DNA of 64,000 bases from Tellurirhabdus bombi (GCF_021484805.1 NZ_CP090557.1:608501-672500); one strand, 5' to 3'. Shown: positions 8,709 through 18,205, numbered from the stretch's first letter. The notes: generated by a model from the sequence alone, not told the origin. Numbers and translations are program-made.

Positions 8709-10545
8709 ATATGTTCTGCAACGAACTAAGGCGTCGGTAAAACCCTTCGTCCAGAGCCACCAGATCGTGGTGGGTGCCGCGCTCGATAATTTTGCCCTGA
8801 TGCACCACCAGAATTTCGTCAGCGTGCTGGATCGTGCTCAGGCGGTGGGCAATCACCAGCGTGGTGCGGTTGCTCATCAAACGAGTCAGGGCTTCCTGCA
8901 CCAGCTTTTCGGATTCGGTATCCAGCGCCGAGGTTGCTTCGTCCAAAATAAGAATAGGCGGGTTTTTCAGCACCGCCCGGGCAATGCTGATCCGCTGGCG
9001 CTGGCCGCCCGACAAGCGTCCACCACGGTCGCCGATCAGGGTTTGGTAGCCTTGCGGTTGCGCCATGATAAAATCGTGTGCGTTGGCAATTTTCGCAGCG
9101 GCCATGACCTGTTCTTCCGTGGCCTCACTTCCGAAAGCGATGTTATTGAAAATGGTATCGTTGAACAAAATACTTTCCTGGGTAACAATGCCCATCAAAT
9201 GCCGCAACGACTGGGTGGTGCAATCACGCAAGTCTACACCATCAATTTTAATTTGTCCCTCGTTGGGGTCATAAAACCGGGGAATCAAGTCGGCAATGGT
9301 CGATTTTCCGCCGCCGGAGGAACCAACCAACGCGATTGTTTTTCCTTTTTGCAGGACAAAATTGATGTCTTTTAAAACCGGAACGTCTTTTTCGTACGCA
9401 AAAGAAACGTTCTGCACCTCAATGGCCTGTTTGAAATCGCCCAACTGCATGGCGTTCGGTTTGTCCTGGATCGCCGGAGCCGTGTCGATTAATTCCAACA
9501 CCCGTTCCCCCGAGGCAATCCCCCGCTGTGAACCACTGAACGCATTGGAAATGTCTTTAGCCGGACGCGTCACCTGCGAGAAAATGGCAATGTAGGCAAT
9601 AAACTCCTCCGCCGATAAGGCCGACTGATTGGACAATACCAGCGAACCTCCATACAGCAAAATCCCGGCGACCACCATAACCCCCATCGCCTCCGAAAAA
9701 GGTGAGGCCAGTTCCCGCCGCCGAGCCAGCGACTGCACAGCCTTTCGGTAGCCGTCGTTTTCTTCCCGGAATTTATTCAGGATAAAGCCTTCCGCTACAA
9801 ATCCCTTCACGACGCGCATACCGCCGAAGGCTTCGTCCAGCAAACTAACCAGCGAACTCAAACGCTCCTGCCCCTCCTGCGCGTCGTGCTTCATACGCCG
9901 CACCAGCGTTGCAATGAAAATCCCGGACACAGGAATAACCAAAATAGCAAATAAGGTCAATTTAACGGAGATACTAAGCAAGGCAACGATATACGCAATG
10001 AGCAGGAAAAATTCTTTAGAGGCCGCTGATAACGTATTCGCAATCGAGTTTTCGACTTCCTGAACATCCGTCAGAATGCGGGAAATGATGTTTCCTTTGC
10101 GCTCGGTGGAGAAAAAACCAAGGTGCAAATGCAGGGTCCGCGCAAAAACCGTTTCGCGCAGCCGAGCTACCATCCGGGCCTTGAAACTTTCGAGTTGGCG
10201 TACGGACAAGTATTTAAATAAGTTGTTTAGCAGAACCGATAAAACAATGACGGCACACACAAATTGCAGTGCTCCTACTTTGCCGTAAATCTGAAAAAAC
10301 TGGGCAAAATAATACTGAAATACATCCACAAGCGACGTATTGAGTTCGAGCTTCGGCGCGGGCTGATTTAGGAAATCTTGCATCTTCTGCGGATCTACCC
10401 GATCAAATAGCACGTTCAGGAGCGGAATCAGCAAGGTAAAATTTAAAACCCCAAAAACGCTGGCTAGCAATGAGGTTAGCACAAACGGCACCAGGAAGCG
10501 GCTCAGCGGTTGGGCAAAAGACAATAAGCGAAAATACGTTTTCAT
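8707..10545 (-). CDS. ABC exporter half-transporter (MsbA-like)
   Basis: Fused permease-ATPase of 612 residues, working as a homodimer in the inner membrane. The ATG at 10543-10545 (MKTYFRLLSF) is preferred over an upstream extension that lacks membrane character. An N-terminal six-helix domain spans about residues 15-320. The nucleotide-binding domain has Walker A GSSGGGKST, signature LSGGQRQR, Walker B ILILDEATSALD and switch histidine VIAHRLSTI. The architecture fits the MsbA/lipid A flippase group and multidrug half-transporters. The substrate is not fixed by sequence, although MsbA-type lipid export would be expected in a Gram-negative genome. Confidence 0.92.
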   Translation of the reverse strand: MKTYFRLLSFAQPLSRFLVPFVLTSLLASVFGVLNFTLLIPLLNVLFDRVDPQKMQDFLNQPAPKLELNTSLVDVFQYYFAQFFQIYGKVGALQFVCAVIVLSVLLNNLFKYLSVRQLESFKARMVARLRETVFARTLHLHLGFFSTERKGNIISRILTDVQEVENSIANTLSAASKEFFLLIAYIVALLSISVKLTLFAILVIPVSGIFIATLVRRMKHDAQEGQERLSSLVSLLDEAFGGMRVVKGFVAEGFILNKFREENDGYRKAVQSLARRRELASPFSEAMGVMVVAGILLYGGSLVLSNQSALSAEEFIAYIAIFSQVTRPAKDISNAFSGSQRGIASGERVLELIDTAPAIQDKPNAMQLGDFKQAIEVQNVSFAYEKDVPVLKDINFVLQKGKTIALVGSSGGGKSTIADLIPRFYDPNEGQIKIDGVDLRDCTTQSLRHLMGIVTQESILFNDTIFNNIAFGSEATEEQVMAAAKIANAHDFIMAQPQGYQTLIGDRGGRLSGGQRQRISIARAVLKNPPILILDEATSALDTESEKLVQEALTRLMSNRTTLVIAHRLSTIQHADEILVVHQGKIIERGTHHDLVALDEGFYRRLSSLQNI

Positions 10546-10724
10546 TCCGACAAAGATACACCGGAACTGACATTCCATTGTTCTTTGCATCAGGATAACT
10601 GGCCGCTGGTGGAGTAGATAGTCCAAAACGCTGCCCAAGGCTGTTCTTGCAAGCATTTAAAGCCCGATTCGTATCTTTATAGCGCCAAAGTGCGTTATAA
10701 GCAAGAATACAACCACATCCAACC

Positions 10725-11618
10725 TTGAAAAAACAGATCGTAAAATACTCCGCCTTCTTTGTAACGGTACTTTTGGTATCGCTTACATCCTGTGAACAGC
10801 TGTCTATCGGAGGCAAAAAAACGTCCGACCGCTTTTCCTCATCCCCCGAAAAAAGCCCCATTCAGCCGGGTTTGATTGACGAAGCTTCCGGCTTGGTGGA
10901 TAGTCGCACCATCAGCGGTCACCTCTGGGTGCACGAAGACGGTGGCAGTCCGGCAATACTTAGCCTTATTAATAAAAGTGGGGCCTTGGTATCCCGCATT
11001 ACGCTGCCCTTCGAAAACCGGGATTGGGAAGACTTAGCCGTTGGCCCTGGCCCGCAGGATGGGACATCGTATTTATACATGGCGGATATCGGTGACAATA
11101 TTAATCAGCACGACGCCTGTTTTGTCTACCGGTTTCCGGAACCCAAAAGCCCCAACGAAGCCGTAACCAGCTATGACCGGATTGCGTTTCGCTATCCCGA
11201 CGGTCCCCGCGATGCCGAAGCCTTGCTGGTTGACCCGAAAACGAAAGATATTTTTGTGGTTACCAAGCGCGAAGATAACGCCCGCCTTTACCGCCTACCC
11301 TACCCGCAATCGACGAGCGAAATCACGCAGGCCGCTTATCTAGGCGAAATTCCCCTCAATATGGTTACGGGCGGCAGCGTCTCAGCCGACGGAAACGAAA
11401 TTCTGCTTCGCACTTATTTAGGCGTACAGCACTGGCGCCGGGAAAATGGACAGAGTCTTGCCGATGCGATGCAGCGCAGCAATGGCCGGGCGCTGGTTGT
11501 CCATCTGGAACCCCAGGGCGAAGCAATAGCATTCGACAAAGAAGGTAACGGTTTTTACACGCTCAGCGAGCGTGCCAATGCGCCATCAGTAACATTAAAT
11601 TATTACAAGCGGTTATAA
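10725..11618 (+). CDS. Beta-propeller lipoprotein, phytase/esterase-like
   Basis: The only start that keeps the signal peptide is a TTG at 10725 (read as Met, then KKQIVKYSAFF); the lipobox is SLTSC. The 297-residue body has the spaced propeller-blade motifs WEDLAVGPGP, LYMADIGDN, YPDGPRDAEALLVDP and IFVVTKRE. I associate these with the periplasmic propeller family annotated as esterase-like or phytase-like and with SdiA-regulated proteins. No catalytic site can be assigned. It is followed 59 nt later by the carotenoid desaturase gene, and whether the two are linked is unclear. The propeller fold is likely; an enzymatic role is uncertain. Confidence 0.75.
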   Translation: MKKQIVKYSAFFVTVLLVSLTSCEQLSIGGKKTSDRFSSSPEKSPIQPGLIDEASGLVDSRTISGHLWVHEDGGSPAILSLINKSGALVSRITLPFENRDWEDLAVGPGPQDGTSYLYMADIGDNINQHDACFVYRFPEPKSPNEAVTSYDRIAFRYPDGPRDAEALLVDPKTKDIFVVTKREDNARLYRLPYPQSTSEITQAAYLGEIPLNMVTGGSVSADGNEILLRTYLGVQHWRRENGQSLADAMQRSNGRALVVHLEPQGEAIAFDKEGNGFYTLSERANAPSVTLNYYKRL

Positions 11619-11677
11619 GTAAGCTAAGCCGTCCGCTGCGAAGCTTTTTACTTGCTCATTCCGAAACATTACGTAGT

Positions 11678-13162
11678 ATGTCCTTGAAAACGGCCGCTGT
11701 TGTTGGCGCTGGTATTGCTGGTATTGCGTCGGCCATTCGGCTGGCTGTCAAGGGCTATCAGGTAACTGTTTTTGAGGCAAACGGGTATGCGGGCGGCAAG
11801 CTTTCTAATTTTGAGCTAAAAGGTTACCGCTTCGACGCGGGGCCGTCGTTGTTCACCATGCCCCACTTGGTGGAGGAACTGTTTCAGCTAGCGGGCAAAA
11901 ATCCGACCGACTATTTTGAGTACATTCAACTGGAAGAAACCTGCCGCTATTTCTGGGACGATGGTACGCGTTTAACGGCCTGGTCCGACCCTGCCCGCTT
12001 CGGAACCGAGGTGGAAGCAACGCTTGGTGAGCCTGCCGAACACCTGCTGACCCATTTGCGGGATAGCGCGACGAAATACGAGATCACGGAAAAGTTATTC
12101 CTGCACCGCTCGCTTCATAAACTGTCCACCTGGTTCAACGCGGATGCGCTGAATGGCTACCTGAATCTGCATAAACTAGGGATTTTCGGGACGATGAATG
12201 CGGCCAATGAGCAGCGTTTCCAACACCCTAAGCTGGTGCAGTTATTCAACCGATACGCTACCTACAACGGCTCTGACCCCTACCAGACGCCGGCCACGAT
12301 GAACATTATTCCGCACCTGGAATACAACATCGGCACCTTTTTCCCGAAAGAGGGCATGATTGGCATCACAAACAGCCTCGTTCGGCTGGCCGAGGATCTG
12401 GGTGTTCGGTTTCACTTTAACACGGCGGTGCGGGAAATTATGTCCAGAAAGGGGCAGGTAACAGGACTCAAAATAGCGCCCGGCCATTCCCCAACATCAG
12501 AAAGTGAAGTTCAGGCGGATCTCGTTGTCTCCAACATGGATGTGGTAAACACGTTTCGCAAGCTGCTCCCCCATGCCCGGCAACCAGAGCGGATTTTAAG
12601 GCAACCGAAATCCAGCTCAGGATTGATTTTTTACTGGGGTATCCGAAAAACATTTCCAGAGCTGAAACTGCATAATATCTTCTTCAGCAATAATTACCGT
12701 GCGGAGTTTGACCATCTTTTTCACCGCCAGGACCTCTTCGACGATCCAACGATTTACCTCAATATTACGTCCAAGCACAAGTCTGACGATTCACCGCCGG
12801 GTGGCGAAAACTGGTTCCTGCTAATCAATGCGCCCAACAACACAGGCCAGGATTGGGATGCCTTGATTACCAAGACCCGCCAGAATATTATTCGCAAGCT
12901 GAGTCATGTACTCGGCCACGATATAGCGCCTTTAATTGAGTGCGAGGCCATTCTTGACCCGCGCACCATTGAGCTTCGGACTTCCAGTTCACAGGGAGCT
13001 TTGTACGGGAATAGTTCCAACAACCGTTTTGCTGCCTTTCTTCGTCATCCTAACTTCTCCAAAGAGTTCAAAAACCTCTACTTTGTCGGTGGTAGTGTTC
13101 ATCCGGGCGGCGGGATTCCGCTTTGTTTGCTTTCTGCTAAAATTGCTACTGATTTAGTTTAA
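11678..13162 (+). CDS. crtD: Carotenoid desaturase, CrtI/CrtD family
   Basis: FAD-dependent desaturase of the phytoene desaturase family, 494 residues. The N-terminus has the dinucleotide-binding motif VVGAGIAGIASAIRLA, then the family segment YAGGKLSNFELKGYRFDAGP. The C-terminus has YFVGGSVHPGGGIPLCLLSA, the FAD/carotenoid signature. The form GGSVHPGGGIPLCL matches the CrtD-type (hydroxycarotenoid 3,4-desaturase) of Bacteroidota better than bacterial CrtI, so I favour CrtD in the myxol/flexixanthin-type branch. No crtB, crtY or crtZ lies nearby, so assignment of the exact step is inference. Confidence 0.8.
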   Translation: MSLKTAAVVGAGIAGIASAIRLAVKGYQVTVFEANGYAGGKLSNFELKGYRFDAGPSLFTMPHLVEELFQLAGKNPTDYFEYIQLEETCRYFWDDGTRLTAWSDPARFGTEVEATLGEPAEHLLTHLRDSATKYEITEKLFLHRSLHKLSTWFNADALNGYLNLHKLGIFGTMNAANEQRFQHPKLVQLFNRYATYNGSDPYQTPATMNIIPHLEYNIGTFFPKEGMIGITNSLVRLAEDLGVRFHFNTAVREIMSRKGQVTGLKIAPGHSPTSESEVQADLVVSNMDVVNTFRKLLPHARQPERILRQPKSSSGLIFYWGIRKTFPELKLHNIFFSNNYRAEFDHLFHRQDLFDDPTIYLNITSKHKSDDSPPGGENWFLLINAPNNTGQDWDALITKTRQNIIRKLSHVLGHDIAPLIECEAILDPRTIELRTSSSQGALYGNSSNNRFAAFLRHPNFSKEFKNLYFVGGSVHPGGGIPLCLLSAKIATDLV

Positions 13163-13261
13163 TCGACTCTTTTTAGTAGTTGCCTCACCTTCATAGTGTT
13201 CTTTACTAGGTATTACTCCTTACTTAGACCTATAGCCTACTTAATTTTTTTATCCAATTTG

Positions 13262-13291
13262 TTGCTAATTCATTTGTGCGTACTAATTTTG
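13262..13291 (+). promoter_or_regulatory. Candidate promoter of the siderophore receptor operon
   Basis: TTG (13262-13264, within TTTGTTG), 19 bp and TAATTTTG (13284-13291) fit the Bacteroidota consensus, and the ATG follows at 13322. I saw no convincing Fur box, although the region is AT-rich enough to hide one. Confidence 0.5.
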
Positions 13292-13321
13292 CACTACTTG
13301 TAATTAGTCTAAATAACAAAA

Positions 13322-15715
13322 ATGAATAAATTTTATAGAGCTTATTCTTTTTCCAATATCGGATATTGCCTTACTCTACTTCTGATTGCTTTAACCGGGA
13401 TGAGCACCAGCGTTTTGGCGCAGAACACGGGCACTGTTTCCGGAAAAATTCTTGCGGTTAGTGAAAGCCCGCTGGAGCAAGCGAACGTTCGCGTGGCGGG
13501 AACCCGTTTGGGAACCATCACCAATGCTCAAGGAGAATTTACCATTCAGAATGTTCCTGCCGGACAACAAACGTTAGTGATTAGCCTTGTAGGTTTCAGT
13601 CGGCTTCGGCACCAAATAACAGTTGCCGCTGGTGAAACAGTACAGGTACCTAACATAACCCTGATCGAGCAATCGGAGCAGTTGCAGGAAATGGTTGTTG
13701 AAGGAAAACAGAGTTATAAAACGGATATCCCCTCATCCAGTCTTCGGTTGAAAACGCCTTTGCTCGAAATTCCGCAAAACATTCAGGTGGTAAACCGCCA
13801 GCTAATTGCTGACCAGCAGATTTTTGACATGCTGGAAGGCGTTTCCCGTAATGTCAGTGGGGTTACTAAAAATGAGCACTGGGGCAATTATGCCCGTCTG
13901 AACATGCGCGGATCACGGGTTTCTCCGTTCCGAAACGGAATGAATGTAACCTCCGTTTGGGGACCGCTGGCCGAAGACATGTCGATGGTGGAACGGATTG
14001 AATTTGTGAAAGGTCCGGCTGGTTTTATGATGGCCAATGGTGAACCCAGTGGTTTTTACAACGTCGTTACCAAAAAACCGACCGGTATGACTAAAGGCGA
14101 GGCAACGATGACTGTGGGTAGCTTCGATACGTACCGCGCTACGGTTGATCTGGACGGTAAAGTAAGCCAGGACGGTCGGTTGTTATACCGCCTGAATGTA
14201 ATGGGCCAGTCGAAAGGCTCTTTCCGGGATTTTGAATCCAATGACCGCTACACAATTGCGCCCGTACTGCGTTACAAAATCAGCGACCGCACAACGTTAA
14301 CGGCTGAATATACCTACCAGTTTTCGCGCATGTCGGCGATTGGTTCCGCCTATGTTTTCTCGGCTAACGGCCTCGGTAGCTTGCCCCGAAACTCAACCAT
14401 TGCGTCGGCCAATCTTGAACCAACGAACATCAAAGACAACAGTGCTTTTCTGTATCTGGAACACCAGATCAACGATAAGTGGAAGTTAACGGCTCAGATG
14501 GCCTACTTTAACTACAACCAAATTGGTTCTTCACTTTGGGCCGATTCAGCCCGGGTAACAGGTGAAGTTTACCGGACTGTGGGCATTTGGGACGCCCTTG
14601 ACAACAGCAAATTTGGACAGATTTTTGTCAATGGCGAAGTGACTACAGGACCTATTACCCACCGGATTCTGGGTGGTCTGGACCTGGGTACCAGAAAATA
14701 CATCGCGGACTTTAACTCTTCTTTTCCGCAGTACGACAGCGCCTTTGTATTCAACGCTAACACGCCGAACTATTATTTGCCGACCCGGTTGTTACCTCGG
14801 TTCAACCGGTCGCTTAGCCTCCTTCAGCGGGCAGGAACCAACGTGATGAGCCAGTCATACGCGGGCCTCTACGTACAGGATGAACTGCGGTTCCTCAACG
14901 ATCGGATTCGCTTGACCCTGGCGGGACGGTTAACCACAACCAAAGACAGCCAGTATGGGTCGGGCACGGACGAAACCGTATTTACACCGCGGGTTGGCGC
15001 CAGCTTCTCAATCAACAAACAAACGTCGGTCTATGCACTGTATGACCAGGCTTTTGTGCCGCAGTCAGGTATTGACCGCAACGGCCGGGCTTTCGATCCG
15101 ATTACCGGAAACAACCTGGAAGCCGGTTTGAAAAAAGACTGGGCTGACGGTCGCTGGAACTCAACGGTTTCGGTTTATAAGATTACCAAAAATAACGTAT
15201 TGACTACGGACCCCACTAACCCGAACTTCTCGACGCAATTGGGCCAGACTGAGGCCAGCGGGGTAGAAGTTGACGTACGGGGGGAAATTATACCGGGCAT
15301 GAACCTTGTTTTGAACTACGCGTATACCGACGCCAAAATCAGCAAGGATAGCCGCGAGGCAAACGTAGGCATGCCAGTCCCTGGTTTCGACCGGCACGTG
15401 ACCAACGCCTGGCTTTCCTACCGGCTGCGGAAGGGCGGTCTGCAAGGACTTGGCCTTTCGCTGGGGTATCAGTGGGAACTCGACCGCTTTGGCTGGTTTA
15501 GCGATGCTACCTCCAAAGATCCAACGTTGCCCAACGTATTCCGGGCCGACGGTGCGGTTTCGTGGAGCAACGCCCGCATGACCGTAGCGCTGAATGTTAA
15601 CAATATTTTTGATGTTAAATCTTACTCAGGTGCTTATTATTCGTGGAGCAAATCTTACTACTGGCAGTATGATCCTCCGCGTAATTTCCGCCTGAGCATT
15701 GGGTATCGCTTCTAG
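13322..15715 (+). CDS. TonB-dependent siderophore receptor with N-terminal carboxypeptidase-like domain
   Basis: Outer-membrane importer of 797 residues. Signal peptide to about residue 34 (VLAQ); a CarboxypepD_reg-like beta-sandwich at about 37-120 (GTVSGKILAVSESPLEQANV, FTIQNVPAGQQTL); plug at about 130-265 (IPQNIQVVNRQLIADQQ, NMRGSRVSPFRNGM, ERIEFVKGPAGFMMANGEPS); then a 22-strand barrel ending in FRLSIGYRF with the terminal aromatic residue. The plug matches FhuA/FhuE-type ferric siderophore receptors rather than SusC. The next gene, 44 nt downstream, is a PepSY membrane protein, a pairing common in iron acquisition. The particular siderophore is unknown. Confidence 0.92.
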   Translation: MNKFYRAYSFSNIGYCLTLLLIALTGMSTSVLAQNTGTVSGKILAVSESPLEQANVRVAGTRLGTITNAQGEFTIQNVPAGQQTLVISLVGFSRLRHQITVAAGETVQVPNITLIEQSEQLQEMVVEGKQSYKTDIPSSSLRLKTPLLEIPQNIQVVNRQLIADQQIFDMLEGVSRNVSGVTKNEHWGNYARLNMRGSRVSPFRNGMNVTSVWGPLAEDMSMVERIEFVKGPAGFMMANGEPSGFYNVVTKKPTGMTKGEATMTVGSFDTYRATVDLDGKVSQDGRLLYRLNVMGQSKGSFRDFESNDRYTIAPVLRYKISDRTTLTAEYTYQFSRMSAIGSAYVFSANGLGSLPRNSTIASANLEPTNIKDNSAFLYLEHQINDKWKLTAQMAYFNYNQIGSSLWADSARVTGEVYRTVGIWDALDNSKFGQIFVNGEVTTGPITHRILGGLDLGTRKYIADFNSSFPQYDSAFVFNANTPNYYLPTRLLPRFNRSLSLLQRAGTNVMSQSYAGLYVQDELRFLNDRIRLTLAGRLTTTKDSQYGSGTDETVFTPRVGASFSINKQTSVYALYDQAFVPQSGIDRNGRAFDPITGNNLEAGLKKDWADGRWNSTVSVYKITKNNVLTTDPTNPNFSTQLGQTEASGVEVDVRGEIIPGMNLVLNYAYTDAKISKDSREANVGMPVPGFDRHVTNAWLSYRLRKGGLQGLGLSLGYQWELDRFGWFSDATSKDPTLPNVFRADGAVSWSNARMTVALNVNNIFDVKSYSGAYYSWSKSYYWQYDPPRNFRLSIGYRF

Positions 15716-15759
15716 TTTGTGCTAGCATTACTAAATTGTGTTGATATAGCAATTTGCAT

Positions 15760-16989
15760 ATGACAGTAAAAAAAGTGGTTGGAAAACTGCACCTCTGGCT
15801 TGGACTTACGTCCGGGCTATTGGTGTTTATTGTAGCCATTACGGGCTGCATCCTGGCGTTTGAGCAAGAAATCAAAAGTGTGATTCGCCCTTTTCAATAT
15901 GTTGAACCCGTGGCCAACGGCAAAGTCCTGCCGCCTTCCCAGTTGAAAGCGATTGCGGAAAAACAGGTGCCGGGCAAACCTGCCAAGGGAGTGAACTACG
16001 GGGAACTGGGCCGGAGCGTTAACGTGCCATTTTACGGAGCTGCCCCGGATTATTACTACCAGGTTTACCTGAATCCGTATACTGGTGAAGTGCTGAAAGT
16101 GGTAGACGAGGAAACTGATTTTTTCCACTTCATTCTTCACGGCCATTATTATCTCTGGCTGCCCGAAGTGATTGGTCAACAGGTAGTAGTCTATGGCACG
16201 CTTATTTTCACAATCCTGTTGATTACGGGCATGGTGTTATGGTGGCCTAAGAACCTCAACAAAGCCAACCGGGATAAAAGCTTTAAAGTGAAGTGGAAAG
16301 CCCAGTGGCGCCGGGTCAATTATGACCTACACAACGTGCCCGGTTTTTATGCTATGTCCATTGCGGTCATTCTGGCCATTACAGGCATGATCTTTGGAAT
16401 CGAATGGCTTTCTAATTCCATCTATTGGGCAACTACGGGCGGAAAAACCATGCCAGTGTACAGCCAACCCCTGTCCGACTCAACGGCGACCCGGCAGTTT
16501 GCCGAGCCGGTCGATCGGCTTTGGTATCGGTTTTATCCAACCAAGGCCGCAACCGCCAGTCTGTATATCTCAACTCCCGAACTGGCTTCGGAGTCGATCA
16601 GCGTCTCGATCAACCATCGCCCAAGCACCTATTACAAAACTGATTACTACAATTTCGATCAGTATACGCTGAAAGAATTGAAGGGCGAAGGGCCGTATTT
16701 CGGAGTCTACAACAAAGCGGGTTTTGGCGATAAACTGCGCCGGATGAACTACGACATTCACGTGGGAGCGATCTTAAGCTTACCCGGTAAAATAATAGCC
16801 TTTTGTGCCAGCCTTGTCTGCGCGACTCTACCCATCAGCGGTTTTATTATCTGGTGGGGCCGTCGGAAGAAAAACAAAAAAACAGCGGCCAGATCAACGG
16901 TTCGAAGCGCGCCTAAAAGTGCGCCGTTCCGGCCTGTTCCATCCGGACTGGCGGCGCATCAGTTCAAATCAGATCGTCGATCCCTGTAA
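15760..16989 (+). CDS. PepSY-associated transmembrane protein (iron uptake partner)
   Basis: The ATG at 15760 begins MTVKKVVGKLHLWLGLTSG; a TTG two codons upstream also exists. The protein has the PepSY_TM layout: a first membrane helix (about 15-38), a periplasmic PepSY-like region with YYYQVYLNPYTGEVL, paired helices around 140-165 and 195-220, a second periplasmic domain, and a last helix near 350-373 followed by a basic cytoplasmic tail. Conserved His residues in the membrane segments (GKLHLWLG, FHFILHGHYYLWL, YDLHNVPGF, MNYDIHVG) suggest heme ligation, as proposed for ferric-siderophore reductases of this family. Gene order directly after the receptor supports a role in siderophore reduction or processing. 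The family is firm; the reductase role is inference. Confidence 0.88.
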   Translation: MTVKKVVGKLHLWLGLTSGLLVFIVAITGCILAFEQEIKSVIRPFQYVEPVANGKVLPPSQLKAIAEKQVPGKPAKGVNYGELGRSVNVPFYGAAPDYYYQVYLNPYTGEVLKVVDEETDFFHFILHGHYYLWLPEVIGQQVVVYGTLIFTILLITGMVLWWPKNLNKANRDKSFKVKWKAQWRRVNYDLHNVPGFYAMSIAVILAITGMIFGIEWLSNSIYWATTGGKTMPVYSQPLSDSTATRQFAEPVDRLWYRFYPTKAATASLYISTPELASESISVSINHRPSTYYKTDYYNFDQYTLKELKGEGPYFGVYNKAGFGDKLRRMNYDIHVGAILSLPGKIIAFCASLVCATLPISGFIIWWGRRKKNKKTAARSTVRSAPKSAPFRPVPSGLAAHQFKSDRRSL

Positions 16990-16992
16990 AAG

Positions 16993-17916
16993 TTAGAGTT
17001 TGTTTCCCCGGAAATATTCTTCGACGGTCATTTTACGCTTTCCTTCCGCTTGCAGCTCGTCTACCGATAACCAGCCGTTTTCTGCCTTTATGTGTAGAAA
17101 CTTCCGGTTATCGGTATGAGCCTGCCCCGGCATAGCGGCAAAGTCCGACTGATTACTCACCGATACTTTGTGAATTTTATATGGCTTGCCATTGATCTTT
17201 GTCCAGGCCACCGGATAAGGCGACAGTCCACGCACAAAGTTCTGAACCGCTTCGGCAGTTTGGTACCAGTTGATTTCGCAGGTTTCGCGACTGAGCTTTG
17301 GGGCCGCTTTAAACTCTTCGGTTGCCGGTTGCGGTATGCGCGGGAAAACTCCCGCTTCAATCGCGTGAACCGTTCTCAACACCAGTTCGCTTCCCCTGAT
17401 CATCAACCGGTCGTGCAGCGTTCCCGCCGTATCGTGGGGATGAATGGGTTCGGCATCCTGAAAAATCATCTGCCCGGTATCGATTTCTTTTTCGATAAAA
17501 AAGGTAGTCACGCCCGTTTGTGTCTCCCCGTTAATAATGGCCCAGTTGATGGGTGCCGCCCCCCGGTACTGCGGTAGCAACGAAGCGTGGAGATTGAACG
17601 TGCCGATGGTTGGCATGGCCCAAACCACTTCGGGAAGCATCCGAAACGCCACCACTACCTGAATATCAGCTTTGTAGCTTTGCAGCTGTTCCAAAAATTG
17701 GGGGTCGCGTAACTTTTCTGGCTGTAAAACGGGTAAGCCCGCCGCCAAAGCTGCTTTCTTAACCGGTGATTCCGTGAGTTGTAAACCCCGTCCTGATGGG
17801 CGGTCAGGCGCCGTGATTACGGCAACTACATTACACCCGTCAGTCAGAAGCCGATTTAAACTGGCTACGGCAAAATCGGGCGTTCCCATGAAGATGATTC
17901 GCAACGAATGATTCAT
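16993..17916 (-). CDS. fmt: Methionyl-tRNA formyltransferase
   Basis: Formylates Met-tRNA(fMet) with 10-formyl-tetrahydrofolate before translation initiation. The 307-residue protein has the N-terminal motif RIIFMGTPDFAVASL, the folate and catalytic segment NLHASLLPQYRGAAPINWA (Asn, His) and a downstream conserved Asp in EKEIDTGQMI. The C-terminal tRNA-binding domain is present. It converges on the PepSY gene with only 3 nt between the stops and no separate terminator, and is divergent from the greA leader. The length and all motifs are ordinary. Confidence 0.96.
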   Translation of the reverse strand: MNHSLRIIFMGTPDFAVASLNRLLTDGCNVVAVITAPDRPSGRGLQLTESPVKKAALAAGLPVLQPEKLRDPQFLEQLQSYKADIQVVVAFRMLPEVVWAMPTIGTFNLHASLLPQYRGAAPINWAIINGETQTGVTTFFIEKEIDTGQMIFQDAEPIHPHDTAGTLHDRLMIRGSELVLRTVHAIEAGVFPRIPQPATEEFKAAPKLSRETCEINWYQTAEAVQNFVRGLSPYPVAWTKINGKPYKIHKVSVSNQSDFAAMPGQAHTDNRKFLHIKAENGWLSVDELQAEGKRKMTVEEYFRGNKL

Positions 17917-17955
17917 TTATAAATCTGTCATTTGATAGCTTTTACTGGCGCAACA

Positions 17956-17986
17956 TTGCCTCTAATGCAGGGAATTTGTACTTTTG
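17956..17986 (+). promoter_or_regulatory. Promoter upstream of the greA leader
   Basis: TTG (17956-17958), 20 bp and TACTTTTG (17979-17986) match the Bacteroidota consensus at good spacing. The expected start point is near 17992, more than 200 nt before greA and just ahead of the short RNA described below. Confidence 0.6.
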
Positions 17987-18004
17987 TTGACCCGAAATTC
18001 AAAA

Positions 18005-18049
18005 ATGAACAAACGGCTTTTCCACATACTTCCACTTGAGGGGCCCTGA
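18005..18049 (+). CDS. Possible leader peptide, 14 aa
   Basis: ATG at 18005 encodes MNKRLFHILPLEGP and stops at 18047-18049, within the greA leader RNA and before its hairpins. There is no run of one amino acid, so ordinary amino-acid attenuation is not indicated. The frame could be chance; it is listed because of its position. Confidence 0.25.
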   Translation: MNKRLFHILPLEGP

Positions 18050-18081
18050 CGCTTCGCTACAAATAAACCAATTTTGTAGGG

Positions 18082-18114
18082 AGAACGGTCGGTGAACCGT
18101 TCTTTTGTTTTTTT
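18082..18114 (+). terminator. Intrinsic terminator inside the greA leader
   Basis: Stem AGAACGGT (18082-18089) with ACCGTTCT (18096-18103), 6-nt loop, followed by TTTGTTTTTTT. The T-run is on the plus strand, so it acts on transcripts heading toward greA and not on fmt. Confidence 0.8.
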
Positions 18115-18205
18115 AGGGGTTGAAAAATCCTCTGGTGGGCGTGTTTGTCATTTCGGTAAATCGAAGGATATAAAAAATTAGTAGTTCTAGATCAACAAGA
18201 CCAAT

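Larger units (their letters stand above)
17993..18114 (+). ncRNA. greA leader RNA / short terminated transcript
   Basis: From the promoter at 17956-17986 a transcript of about 120 nt would reach an intrinsic terminator at 18082-18114, some 90 nt before the greA ATG. Inside it are a 14-codon frame (18005-18049) and a hairpin with arms CTACAAA and TTTGTAG (18057-18079), then the terminator stem. The order short ORF, hairpin, terminator suggests attenuation of greA or an independent small RNA. E. coli greA also has a terminated leader (the GraL RNAs), but I see no sequence similarity, so that is only an analogy. Confidence 0.5.
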
